64,000 bases of DNA from the NCBI RefSeq assembly GCF_022835695.1, contig NZ_BQUV01000006.1:372001-436000 (forward strand), in the 5' to 3' direction. The position numbers were made by a program, and so were the translations under genes. Below, in pieces: positions 1 to 7,491 of this stretch (position 1 is the first letter of the stretch; each line of letters begins with the position of its first letter). A model generated the notes under the pieces. That model ran no database searches, was not told the DNA's origin, and saw only the letters and a list, made by a program, of their open reading frames with translations. Source of the DNA: Bradyrhizobium sp. Ce-3 (lineage in GTDB: Bacteria > Pseudomonadota > Alphaproteobacteria > Rhizobiales > Xanthobacteraceae).

Positions 1-1557
1 GACGAACGCACCATCGCGCTCGTCCGCAGGACCGTCGAACTCGCCATTTTCAAGCATGGGTCGCTGTCCAGAACGCCAAATGATGTGGTTAGATCCGATC
101 AGGCTTCCGCAGACCAAATTCTCGGAGGTTGGATGAATCGCGGGCTCATCGATGCCGGCCTTCCCAAACGGAGCGCCGAATTTCGAGAGTTCGTCTCGGC
201 GTTGGCTCGCTCCCCTCAACTTGTGATTGGCGAGTTTTCGGCGGATGACTTTATCGATTTGCATTTAGTCGAGGGCCTTGCTTACCAGTACTGGCGAGCA
301 TGTGCTCTACTCCGGTCTATCGGAAAGGGATGCGAGATCGTTGTCAGTGATGATGGCAGCTGGGAGGAGCAAGACACCCTAGAGCAGAAATTTCTGATTG
401 CGAGTATCGATTCTCGAACTGCAGAGATGGCGTGGGCTTCGTCGACCCTTGGGGTCTGGTTTGACCCTCAAGCAGCGCCGGCTTCCAGGCCCGGGCTGTC
501 AACGATCGACGAAGTGATTGTTCCGGTCTACAACACGTCTAGGAGGGAAACTGGGCCTGATTTTTGGAGAGGCTTCGGCGTGGACGAGCCGATCCGGGCG
601 CGGACAAACTATCTTCCTGGCATCTTTAACGTGCGTCAGTTTCTAGATTCGCACACGTTCCTAGATGCGGCGTTCGAAGCTCAATATGGATATAGTTTGT
701 CGCAATATATTTGCGTCATATGGGCGGTAGCCAACATCTTCAACGCGCCAGCTCCTTTCTTCGCAAGCACCCGTGAAGAAGACATGATGAGAGCGTTCGG
801 CTCGAACCTCCTTAATTCCATGATGCGCGGATACCGCCATCTCGAATTCTCGTCTGACCGCCTATATCAGGAGATCGAACGTCGCCTGCCTCTGCTCTCT
901 GTCAAGGTAGCCGTGCCGCGGGACGTGGCGGCTACGATCGTGTCCGCGTTGACCCTCACGATAGAGCGTCAGGCAGCCATCTCTCTTTGGAGCGGTGGTC
1001 CCCGTTATCTGTTTATTCCATTTGGGCTCGGCGATGTGCTTGACTTGCATGCGCTACCAGCGTTGCTTACGAACCTGTTCGTCGGGTTGGCCTATGATCC
1101 ACAGAGCCGTGGGCCGGCCTTCGAAGAGGTCTTTCGTTCGGCGCTGACGTCACGAGGGTTCAACGTGGAGGCGGGCATCAAGAAGACCCCGGAAGGCGAA
1201 ACCAGGGAGCTTGATGCCGGAGTAATTATCGGGGACGAGCTGTTCCTATTCGAGTGCGTATCGATCGGCCGTCCCCTTGACTACGAGATTGGGCGGCCAG
1301 CTACGATTTCGGAACGGAATCGCCGCTTGGAAAAGAAGATCTCTCAAGCATTGAGTCTGGCTGAATTCTTTCGCGACAATTCAACTGGTAGCAATTTCGA
1401 CTTTCGACAGATTCGTCGGTTCGTTCCCTTTGTGGTCTCTCCGTTCGAGGAGTGGATCTGGGATTGCTCCGAACGTTTGTGGGAGCAGGATCCTAGACAA
1501 CCCAGGATCCTAAGCGCCAGCGAAGCAATCAAGATGCTCGAGAGTCGACTGTCATGA
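1..1557 (+). CDS. Hypothetical protein with possible PD-(D/E)XK-like C-terminal domain, 5' end outside window
   Basis: I do not recognise this protein as a whole. The reading frame is open from base 1, so the true start probably lies upstream; a GTG at 85 would give 490 residues, but the codons before it also read as plausible protein. The last 150 residues contain a predicted alpha/beta pattern with the segment RELDAGVIIGDELFLFEC, which resembles the Asp and Glu motif strands of restriction-endonuclease-like folds. The expected Glu-x-Lys is here Glu-Cys-Val, so the catalytic Lys is missing or displaced. Codon usage is less GC-biased than in genes further right, which suits an acquired region. 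The next gene on the same strand starts 154 nt downstream. The nuclease-fold reading is inference. Confidence 0.75.
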   Translation, partial: DERTIALVRRTVELAIFKHGSLSRTPNDVVRSDQASADQILGGWMNRGLIDAGLPKRSAEFREFVSALARSPQLVIGEFSADDFIDLHLVEGLAYQYWRACALLRSIGKGCEIVVSDDGSWEEQDTLEQKFLIASIDSRTAEMAWASSTLGVWFDPQAAPASRPGLSTIDEVIVPVYNTSRRETGPDFWRGFGVDEPIRARTNYLPGIFNVRQFLDSHTFLDAAFEAQYGYSLSQYICVIWAVANIFNAPAPFFASTREEDMMRAFGSNLLNSMMRGYRHLEFSSDRLYQEIERRLPLLSVKVAVPRDVAATIVSALTLTIERQAAISLWSGGPRYLFIPFGLGDVLDLHALPALLTNLFVGLAYDPQSRGPAFEEVFRSALTSRGFNVEAGIKKTPEGETRELDAGVIIGDELFLFECVSIGRPLDYEIGRPATISERNRRLEKKISQALSLAEFFRDNSTGSNFDFRQIRRFVPFVVSPFEEWIWDCSERLWEQDPRQPRILSASEAIKMLESRLS

Positions 1558-1711
1558 CGGAGGGCTACGCTGCTTCGATTTGCGGGCGAGCTGGGCGATC
1601 ACTTCGGATGCGATCACGTTGACCCGCAGGACGGCTGAAGGCCTCATGGCCTAAAGTCTCCCGCACTCCAGCTCCAGACATTATATTTGCGGAGGAAGAG
1701 GACGACCCGGA

Positions 1712-2080
1712 ATGACCACCGAAGTGAATGAGGGAGTGGTCAGCGACACCGCTAAGCTAATGATGCATCGGCTGATTGCGCGGATGCTTCGTCGTGACCC
1801 GTCGCTGGCTGAGAAGGCTAGGATCGCTCACGCAGGCCAGGCAGGCCAATTCGCTGGCTGGCCGTTCGTGCGTGAGTGGGAGGAACTGCTCGCGCTTCCG
1901 ACGAGAGAGCTTGCTTCCAGGTTGACCAGCCGCGATCGTGACATGGTGAGGCTGCGCAACTCGTCGCCGTTCTACCTGGCAGAAGGCGTCAATTTCGGCG
2001 GCTACGACGCGCGGGTTCGGCTGAGGCGGTCGGCCAGAAGGGTCGTTGAGCGAAATTTTGGCGCTGCTCAGCGGGACTGA
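1712..2080 (+). CDS. Unrecognised 122-residue protein upstream of an antitoxin gene
   Basis: I do not recognise this family. The protein is small, basic and predicted to be mostly helical, with no signal peptide or membrane segment. Visible features are an N-terminal helix rich in Arg and Leu, a central stretch ending in REWEELLALP, and a C-terminal block containing RDMVRLRNSSPF followed by an Arg-rich tail. A GGAGGAAGAGGA purine tract lies upstream of the ATG. It sits 45 nt before a ParS/MbcA-type antitoxin gene on the same strand, so the two may be co-transcribed. A role as the partner of that antitoxin is conceivable, but nothing in the sequence proves it. Confidence 0.6.
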   Translation: MTTEVNEGVVSDTAKLMMHRLIARMLRRDPSLAEKARIAHAGQAGQFAGWPFVREWEELLALPTRELASRLTSRDRDMVRLRNSSPFYLAEGVNFGGYDARVRLRRSARRVVERNFGAAQRD

Positions 2081-2125
2081 AAAGCGGTAACACGTGTTGG
2101 GGTGATACCCGTCAAAGGACAAGAC

Positions 2126-2611
2126 ATGACCAGGGCAACCGAAAAATCGGTTTCAAATGAACCCGGCAACGATTTGCAGAAAGTGGTCGATCTGCTCGGC
2201 GGGCCGCGCATCCTATTTGGCCGTATCACAAGCCTCCTCGACGCGCATGAAATGCTGTTGGACGGACTTCCTAGGTCCGCCCTGAACTACCTCGTCCATA
2301 GCCTGATCGTGATTGACAAAGCGGACGCGTTGGAAAAGGCCGTTGGAATCAGCCTTGGTCCCTGTCAGCGGCGCAAGAGCACTCCAGCCAAACTGCTCAG
2401 CCAGGAACAAAGCGCGCGAACTTGGAAGTTCGCCGAGATTTTGGCCAAAGCCACGGATGTATTCGGTTCGCAGAAAGAGGCCGAGCAGTGGCTCAGGCGT
2501 CCAGCCATTGGTCTTGACCGGCGCTACCCGATCGATCTGCTTGCTACGCCGGTTGGCATTGAGCTCATCGAACAACACCTCGCTCGCCTCGCATACGGCG
2601 TCTATTCATAG
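2126..2611 (+). CDS. Xre/MbcA/ParS-type antitoxin (DUF2384 toxin-binding domain)
   Basis: This is a likely type II antitoxin of the MbcA/ParS family, 161 residues. The C-terminal 50 residues carry the DUF2384 pattern: FGSQKEAEQWL, then RYPIDLLATPVGIELIEQHL, then a hydrophobic Tyr-containing tail. In this family that helical domain binds and neutralises a RES-domain NAD-degrading toxin, and the N-terminal half is a divergent helix-turn-helix that can autorepress the operon. I chose the ATG at 2126 because AAAGGA precedes it by 6 nt; a GTG at 2102 is also in frame. No RES-domain gene follows. The next 1 kb holds repeat A and decayed minus-strand genes, so the toxin was lost or the partner is the unrecognised gene upstream. 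Confidence 0.75.
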   Translation: MTRATEKSVSNEPGNDLQKVVDLLGGPRILFGRITSLLDAHEMLLDGLPRSALNYLVHSLIVIDKADALEKAVGISLGPCQRRKSTPAKLLSQEQSARTWKFAEILAKATDVFGSQKEAEQWLRRPAIGLDRRYPIDLLATPVGIELIEQHLARLAYGVYS

Positions 2612-2629
2612 CGCTTTGGCCAGCTGAGC

Positions 2630-2683
2630 CGAAAAGCGCGACGCTCTTATTCGTGCTTTGACACTCTTATGAATCGTAGCACA
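2630..2683. repeat. 54-bp repeat A, possible relic insertion-sequence end
   Basis: This matches 3649-3702 in the same orientation with 8 differences in 54 positions. Read on the minus strand it begins TGTGCTACGATTC and contains two spaced copies of an ATAAGAGYGTC motif. A terminal TG and tandem internal motifs are typical of IS21-like ends, but I have not matched it to a named element. The TrpF-like pseudogene loses its family similarity exactly at this repeat. Confidence 0.6.
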
Positions 2684-2977
2684 GCTGTGGCCTGAGCCGG
2701 ACCGAGCAGCTCGGGCGCCGCGCCTGAGTGGGCGATCGTGGGCTTTAATGCCTCCGCTGCCCATTCGACGATGAATTCCGCTTTTGCCGTGATAAAGAGT
2801 GCCGAAAACGGCGATGGCGCCAATATTGCCGCCGCGACCGCCGCGGTCCGGGCGAGAAGCTGTTCGCGCGAGAACTCGCCGTCGCCGACCAGCATCCCGA
2901 CGTGATCAATTCCGATTGTCGACCGCGCGTATCTCTTCTGGGGTGGAGATCTCGTAGATTTCGGTCAGCATGGACAT
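2647..2977 (-). pseudogene. Truncated, frameshifted TrpF-like (phosphoribosylanthranilate isomerase family) remnant
   Basis: Translation from the ATG at 2977 gives MSMLTEIYEISTPEEIRAV and then stops at TGA after a few codons. One frame over, similarity resumes as GIDHVGMLVGDGEFSREQ and continues through APELLGPAQ before running into repeat A. From family memory these two halves form the N-terminal half of a TrpF-like TIM-barrel protein, with a gene-internal frameshift near 2915 and the C-terminal half missing. It begins about 20 nt after the end of the interrupted antitoxin-like gene on the same strand, so both were probably one operon. No function is expected now. The TrpF assignment is by recognition only and the alternative is a related barrel protein. 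Confidence 0.5.
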
Positions 2978-2995
2978 CGCCAAGGCTGCAGGGCA

Positions 2996-3417
2996 CTACC
3001 CATGGAGGATGCCCGCAACTTCATCCTGCGCTGCAGCGAGAACTCGTTCAGGCTGGGTAGCCAAGACATCTTGCGGGCGCTTACCGCCTAGGAAGCTGTT
3101 GACCGATGCGAACCAGTACGCGAGATTCCAGTCTTCTTTTTTCCCTGAAAGATTCTGAGTACCGGCGCCATTGACTTGAATGGATAGTGACCGCCCGCGG
3201 GATCCAATGCATATCTCGGGAAATAGTCGATGTTCAGATGTCGGATGGCGAAGATCAGGCCTTCTTTCCTCCATTTGTTCGGCTGCGCGCTTGGATGGCG
3301 GGCGCTGAGGCCGGTCAACTTCGCAATTTCGGCAGTCGTCAACCAATCGCCGCTCTCCAGCATGGCCTTCCTTGCTTCCGCGGTCATGCGCGCTTCAGCA
3401 TCTTGAACCCAGCCCAT
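2996..3417 (-). pseudogene. Antitoxin-like protein interrupted by a frame change at an A AAA AAG heptamer
   Basis: The first frame (start ATG 3417, or the internal ATG ten codons in) encodes TTAEIAKLTGLS, SAQPNKWRKEGLIF and YFPRYALDP, a helix-turn-helix-like region. It then runs out of frame and stops at 3088. In the -1 frame the sequence continues as EDWNLAYWFASVNSFLGGK, then RPQDVLATQPERVLAAAQ, up to a stop at 2996. That second half resembles the ParS/Xre toxin-binding domain. The switch lies at 3136-3142, where the minus strand reads GGA AAA AAG, a classical -1 slippery heptamer. With slippage the product is 140 residues; without it 109 with a nonsense tail. Decay is the simpler explanation because the neighbour is also broken; programmed frameshifting is possible. 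Confidence 0.6.
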
Positions 3418-3648
3418 CGGGACCTCCGGACGTCCAACAGGCGCTCAGCGGCGGGAAAAACGTGGTTCTTCAAACGTTATAGTGCTTCAGCCCGACGCTC
3501 AATCTCTGAGGCGCACCATTTTGAGACGTTCACCGCGCCTTACCGCAGGCGGGACGGCTGCGTGCTGCAACTGCGGAATCAGAGCCAATTCCGCCGAATT
3601 CTGGCGGTTTGCCTACCTCAGGTTGTTATTTTTCGAGCTTGGGAGGGG
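3418..3648. other. Intergenic stretch without a recognisable gene
   Basis: Short open frames occur on both strands but none shows family similarity, a ribosome binding site or a coherent composition. It lies between the interrupted antitoxin-like gene and repeat B and may be the residue of a deleted mobile element. Confidence 0.4.
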
Positions 3649-3702
3649 CGAAAAACGTGACACTCTTATGTGTGTTTTGACACTCTTATGAGTCGCAGCA
3701 CA
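3649..3702. repeat. 54-bp repeat B, possible relic insertion-sequence end
   Basis: This is the second copy of repeat A (2630-2683) in direct orientation, offset by 1019 bases. On the minus strand it begins TGTGCTGCGACTC and has two ATAAGAGTGTCA motifs. The copy ends just before the stop codon of the HNH nuclease gene. Direct orientation means the pair are not the two inverted ends of one simple element. Confidence 0.6.
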
Positions 3703-3718
3703 CCGCCGAGACTCGGGC

Positions 3719-4276
3719 CTACGGATCGAGCTCAGTATCCCAGTAGAGATAATCGAGCCAGCTCTCGTGCAGATAGTTCGGCGGAAACAGCCGGCCGTTG
3801 CGATGCAGCTGATGCACCGTCGGCGCGTAGGGCGTCTGCTTCGGAAACATCTTGGCCTGCTGCGGCGTCAGATTGCCCTTGCGCAGATTGCAGGGCGAGC
3901 AGGCGGCGACGACATTCTCCCAGGTGGTCTGGCCACCCTTGCTGCGCGGAATGATGTGATCGAAGGTGAGGTCGTCGCCCGACAGGCAATATTGGCAGCT
4001 GAATCGGTCGCGCAGGAAGACGTTGAACCGGGTGAAGGCGGGGTGGGTGGTCGGCTTGACGAAGGACTTGAGGGATACGACGCTCGGCAACTGGATTTCG
4101 AAGGAAGGACTTCGTACCGCGCGGTCGTAATATTCGACGATGTTGACACGATCGAGGAACACCGCCTTGATCGCGTCCTGCCAGGACCAGAGCGACAGCG
4201 GGTAGTAACTCAGCGGCCGGAAGTCCGCATTCAAGACCAGCACCGGCCAACCGCCTTGCGAGACATGTGCGTTCAA
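3719..4276 (-). CDS. HNH endonuclease
   Basis: The protein belongs to the HNH endonuclease family widespread in Rhizobiales, 185 residues from the chosen start. The C-terminal half holds the zinc and metal site: CQYC, then DHIIPRSKGG with the catalytic His, then CSPCNLRKGN. The N-terminal half (WPVLVLNADFRPLSYYPLS) is characteristic of this stand-alone subfamily, whose cellular target is not established. I prefer the TTG at 4276 because AGGAG precedes it by 6 nt; an in-frame ATG at 4297 and a GTG at 4318 lack a good ribosome site. No methylase or specificity gene is adjacent, so a restriction-modification role is unlikely. Confidence 0.85.
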   Translation of the reverse strand: MNAHVSQGGWPVLVLNADFRPLSYYPLSLWSWQDAIKAVFLDRVNIVEYYDRAVRSPSFEIQLPSVVSLKSFVKPTTHPAFTRFNVFLRDRFSCQYCLSGDDLTFDHIIPRSKGGQTTWENVVAACSPCNLRKGNLTPQQAKMFPKQTPYAPTVHQLHRNGRLFPPNYLHESWLDYLYWDTELDP

Positions 4277-4468
4277 ATAACGCTCCTGATCTCCCATTAG
4301 CTGCGAAGCAGCATGCACTCACATACTACAGGCAGCGTGACGGGATTGTGAAGAGCAATGAGCGGCTTATCCGCCAGGCTCTGCCATGTTCCTGCCCCGA
4401 TTGCCTCCTGCCTGCGAGGCCCGTAAAGGGAGCCGCAAGGCCCTGTCGGCCAGTGACGGACCCTGCCG

Positions 4469-6229
4469 ATGACCACGACCACAAGCTATCTCGAAGCGCC
4501 GCGCCGGTTGCGCGCATTCGTGCGCGCGCACGAGACCAGCCTCGTGGTGCTGGCGGTGCTGATCGGCGCCATTGGCGGCCTCGTGGTGGCGGTCATGAGC
4601 GGCCTGGTCACGGTGCTGCATTCGGTGCTGTTCAATATTCCGTTGGGGGACCGGTTATCGAGCCAACTGAGCATCGATCCGGTGCGCGCGCTCCTGGTTC
4701 CCACAATTGGCGGCCTGGTGCTGGGATTTGCGTTCCTGCTGCTGCTCCGGGTCCGGCCGGCCCGCGAGATCGACCCGATCGAGGCCAATGCGCTCTATGG
4801 CGGTCGGATGTCGTTCCGCGGCAGCGTGATCGTGGCGCTGCAGACGATCTGGTCGAGTGGCGTGGGCGGCTCGGTCGGGCTCGAGGCCGGCTACACCCAA
4901 CTCTCCAGCGGCCTCGCCGCCTCGCTCGGCCGCGGCTTTCATCTCCGTCGCAACGACCAGCGAATCATGGTCGGCTGCGGCGCGGCTGCGGCGATCGCCG
5001 GCGCATTCAGCGCGCCGCTCGCCGGCGCATTCTACGCTTTCGAACTTGTGATCGGCGGCTACACGCCGGCGAGCCTGACCCCGGTCGGCGTGGCGGCGGT
5101 GACCGGATACTTCGTCGCCCATGCCTTCGAGCCGCTGCCGCTCGGCGTCGGCGTCGGAACCGTCGGCGACGTGCTCGGGCGTGATCTGGCGATTGCCGCG
5201 CTGCTCGGCATGGTCGCGGCGCTGACCGGGATTGCGATCATGCGCGGGGTGACGCTGTGCGAGGCGCTGCTCACCAAGACCCGGCTGTGGCCGCCGCTGC
5301 GGCCGGCGCTCGGCGGGCTTGCGGTCGGCGCGATGGCGCTATTGACGCCGCAGGTGATGTCGTCGGGCCATGGCGCGCTGCGCTTCGCCGGCATCGTGGC
5401 GATGCCGCTCGCCTTCATCGCCGGCGTGTTCGCGCTGAAGGCGGTGGCCTCGATCGTGTCGCTCGGCTCGGGTTTTCGTGGCGGGCTGTTCTTCGCCACG
5501 CTGTTCATGGGCGCGCTCGGCGGCCGGCTGTTCGCGGCCGGCGTCGACATCGTGTGGCCGGGACTGAACCTCGATCCCAACGCCTATGCCGTGATCGGCA
5601 TGAGCGCGCTGTCGGCCTCGGTGATTGGCGGTCCCTTGACGATGTCGTTCATCGCGCTGGAATCCACCGGCAACCTCTGGCTCACCACCGCGGTGCTGGT
5701 CGCGGTCATCATCTCGACCACGATCACGCGCGAACTGTTCGGCTACTCGTTCGCGACCTGGCGGCTGCATCTGCGCGGCGAGACCATCCGCAGCGCCGCC
5801 GATATCGGCTGGATCCGCGATCTCACGGTCGGCAAGATGATGCGGCAGGATATGACGACGGTGAGTGCCGCGATGCCGATCGAGGCGTTCCGCGAGGAAT
5901 TTCCGCCGGGCTCGAAGACCCAGGTCGTCGCGGTCGACGGCGAGGGACGCTATGCCGGGCTGGCGCTGGTGGCGGAAGCGCATGCGCCGGACCTCGAGGA
6001 GGACAAGGGACTCGCCGGGATCTTGCGCTATTCCGACGTGGTGCTGCATCCCGGCATGAACGTGCAGGAGGCGATCGCGGTGTTCGACGCCGCGGAAGCG
6101 GAATCGCTCGCCGTGGTCGAAGGCGATGGCGACCGCCGGCCGATCGGCCTGCTCACCGAAGCGCACGCGATGCGGCGCTACGCTGAAGAATCCGAGCAGC
6201 GCCGCCGCGAGGTGATCGGCGAGATTTGA
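4469..6229 (+). CDS. ClC-family chloride channel or H+/Cl- exchanger with C-terminal CBS region
   Basis: This is a polytopic inner-membrane protein of 586 residues with the ClC fold over residues 20-435 and a cytoplasmic C-terminal region of about 140 residues resembling paired CBS domains. The gating glutamate motif appears as GLEAG (family GxExP) after GVGGSVG, and the second pore motif as GSGFRGGLFFATL. The usual GSGIP segment near the first third is replaced by NALYGGRM, so the ion path may be atypical. The family moves chloride across the inner membrane, sometimes coupled to protons; CBS pairs often bind adenine nucleotides. The gene stands alone between the HNH gene and a palindromic repeat. 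The ribosome site at the ATG is weak. Confidence 0.85.
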   Translation: MTTTTSYLEAPRRLRAFVRAHETSLVVLAVLIGAIGGLVVAVMSGLVTVLHSVLFNIPLGDRLSSQLSIDPVRALLVPTIGGLVLGFAFLLLLRVRPAREIDPIEANALYGGRMSFRGSVIVALQTIWSSGVGGSVGLEAGYTQLSSGLAASLGRGFHLRRNDQRIMVGCGAAAAIAGAFSAPLAGAFYAFELVIGGYTPASLTPVGVAAVTGYFVAHAFEPLPLGVGVGTVGDVLGRDLAIAALLGMVAALTGIAIMRGVTLCEALLTKTRLWPPLRPALGGLAVGAMALLTPQVMSSGHGALRFAGIVAMPLAFIAGVFALKAVASIVSLGSGFRGGLFFATLFMGALGGRLFAAGVDIVWPGLNLDPNAYAVIGMSALSASVIGGPLTMSFIALESTGNLWLTTAVLVAVIISTTITRELFGYSFATWRLHLRGETIRSAADIGWIRDLTVGKMMRQDMTTVSAAMPIEAFREEFPPGSKTQVVAVDGEGRYAGLALVAEAHAPDLEEDKGLAGILRYSDVVLHPGMNVQEAIAVFDAAEAESLAVVEGDGDRRPIGLLTEAHAMRRYAEESEQRRREVIGEI

Positions 6230-6251
6230 TTTTCGCGGGTGCTATTCAACC

Positions 6252-6356
6252 CGTCATCCCGAGGAGCCGCGAAGCGGCGTCTCGAAGGATGCACGGCCAC
6301 GGTCGGGGCCGTCGACCCTTCGAGACGCGCGCGATGCGCGCTCCTCAGGGTGACGG
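6252..6356. repeat. Palindromic intergenic repeat (GTCATCCCGAGGAG type)
   Basis: The element starts CGTCATCCCGAGGAGC and ends GCTCCTCAGGGTGACGG, and the ends can pair. The inner arms are TCTCGAAGGATG and a CCTTCGAGACG counterpart. It sits between the convergent ClC and NHL genes and could fold as a bidirectional stem-loop. Confidence 0.7.
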
Positions 6357-6390
6357 AGTTAGAGCGACGGCATGGCCTCAATATCGATAG

Positions 6391-7368
6391 CTACACCGCC
6401 ACCCGCTCCAGCTTCTGCAAGCACCGCGTCACGCGCACCGCGGCCGGCATCTCGGTGTCCGGAAAGCTGGTCTTCCAGTCGGTGACGCCGACCTCGCCGA
6501 CATAGATGTCGCCGCGCGAATCCAGCGCGATGCCGTGCGGCGCCAGGAATTTGCCGGTCTCGACGCCGGGGCCGTGCTCGCCGCCGAGGCGGGCGATGCG
6601 CTTGCCGGCGTGATCCACGATCGACAGCCGCGGGCCGAGATTGGGCACCTTGCGGTTGACCGCCATGCCCGGGCCGAGCTCGCCGATCACGAAATTCGGC
6701 TGCTTGCCGCCCCCGCAGCAGCACAGCGCGCACGGCCGGTGCAGGTTGTTCCACTGCGTCTCGTATCGGCCGTTGCCGTCGAACACCTGCACGCGGTGGT
6801 TCTCGCGGTCGGCGACGTAGACCCAGCCATCGGAGTCAGTCGCGATGTTGTGCACGATGTTGAACTGGCCGGGATCGGTGCCCGGCGTGCCCCAGGTTTT
6901 GATCAGTCTGCCGTCCGGCGTGTATTTGTGGACGCAGGCATTGCCATAGCCATCGGAGACATAGATCTCGCCGTTCGGCGACAGCGCGGTGTGGGTGCAG
7001 CGATGGAACGGCTCGCCGCTCATGAACGGCGCCGGCTTGTTCGGGATGCCGATCGTCAGCAGAACCTTGCCGTCGGTGGAGCACTTGCGCACGGTGTGGT
7101 CGCCGTCATCGGTGCAATAGAGATTGTCGTCGGCGTCGATGTGCAGGCCGTGCGCGCGCGAGAACACGCCTTCGCCGAAGCTCCGGATGAAATTCCCTTC
7201 GCGGTCGAGCACCACCATCGGATGGTCGCCGCGGTTGAAGACATAGACGCGGTCCTTGCTGTCGACGGCAACCGAGGCGACGTCGGTCAGGCTCCAGCCG
7301 TCGGGCAGTTTTGCGAAGTTCTCGACGACGCGATAGCGGTGCTCGCCGGTGCCGAGGATGGTTGGCAT
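6391..7368 (-). CDS. NHL-repeat beta-propeller protein
   Basis: The 325-residue protein carries successive NHL blades, for example VAVDSKDRVYVFNRGDHP, GLHIDADDNLYCTDDGDH, GEIYVSDGYGNACVHKY, GWVYVADRENHRVQVFDGNG and DSRGDIYVGEVG. Bacterial members resemble the lyase domain of peptidylglycine alpha-amidating enzymes, but the activity of most is unknown. An unusual CALCCCGGG cluster interrupts the propeller around residue 215. The start at 7368 has GGGAGA upstream; a longer frame to 7434 would run into a palindromic repeat. It is the last gene of a five-gene minus-strand operon with monooxygenase and acyl-CoA ligase genes. No signal peptide is evident. Confidence 0.8.
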   Translation of the reverse strand: MPTILGTGEHRYRVVENFAKLPDGWSLTDVASVAVDSKDRVYVFNRGDHPMVVLDREGNFIRSFGEGVFSRAHGLHIDADDNLYCTDDGDHTVRKCSTDGKVLLTIGIPNKPAPFMSGEPFHRCTHTALSPNGEIYVSDGYGNACVHKYTPDGRLIKTWGTPGTDPGQFNIVHNIATDSDGWVYVADRENHRVQVFDGNGRYETQWNNLHRPCALCCCGGGKQPNFVIGELGPGMAVNRKVPNLGPRLSIVDHAGKRIARLGGEHGPGVETGKFLAPHGIALDSRGDIYVGEVGVTDWKTSFPDTEMPAAVRVTRCLQKLERVAV

Positions 7369-7386
7369 TGTTGGTCTCCCTCCCTT

Positions 7387-7490
7387 CGTCATTCCGGGGC
7401 TCGCGAAGCGAGAGCCCGGAATCCATTTCGCCACGTGCGATGTGGCCTGATGGATTCCGGGCTCGCGCTGCGCGCGCCCCGGAATGACGG
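7387..7490. repeat. Palindromic intergenic repeat (GTCATTCCGGGGC type)
   Basis: The element begins CGTCATTCCGGGGCTCGC and ends GCGCCCCGGAATGACGG, with an inner pair GCCCGGAATCCAT and ATGGATTCCGGGC. The same family recurs at 55624-55729 and 61694-61820. It lies inside the catabolic operon between the monooxygenase and NHL genes and could lower expression of the last gene. Confidence 0.75.
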
Positions 7491-7491
7491 T

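Noticed and set aside
6252-7490. Repeats between the ClC, NHL and monooxygenase genes as a CRISPR array
   Set aside because: Two different palindromic elements, each single, with no regular spacers and no cas genes.
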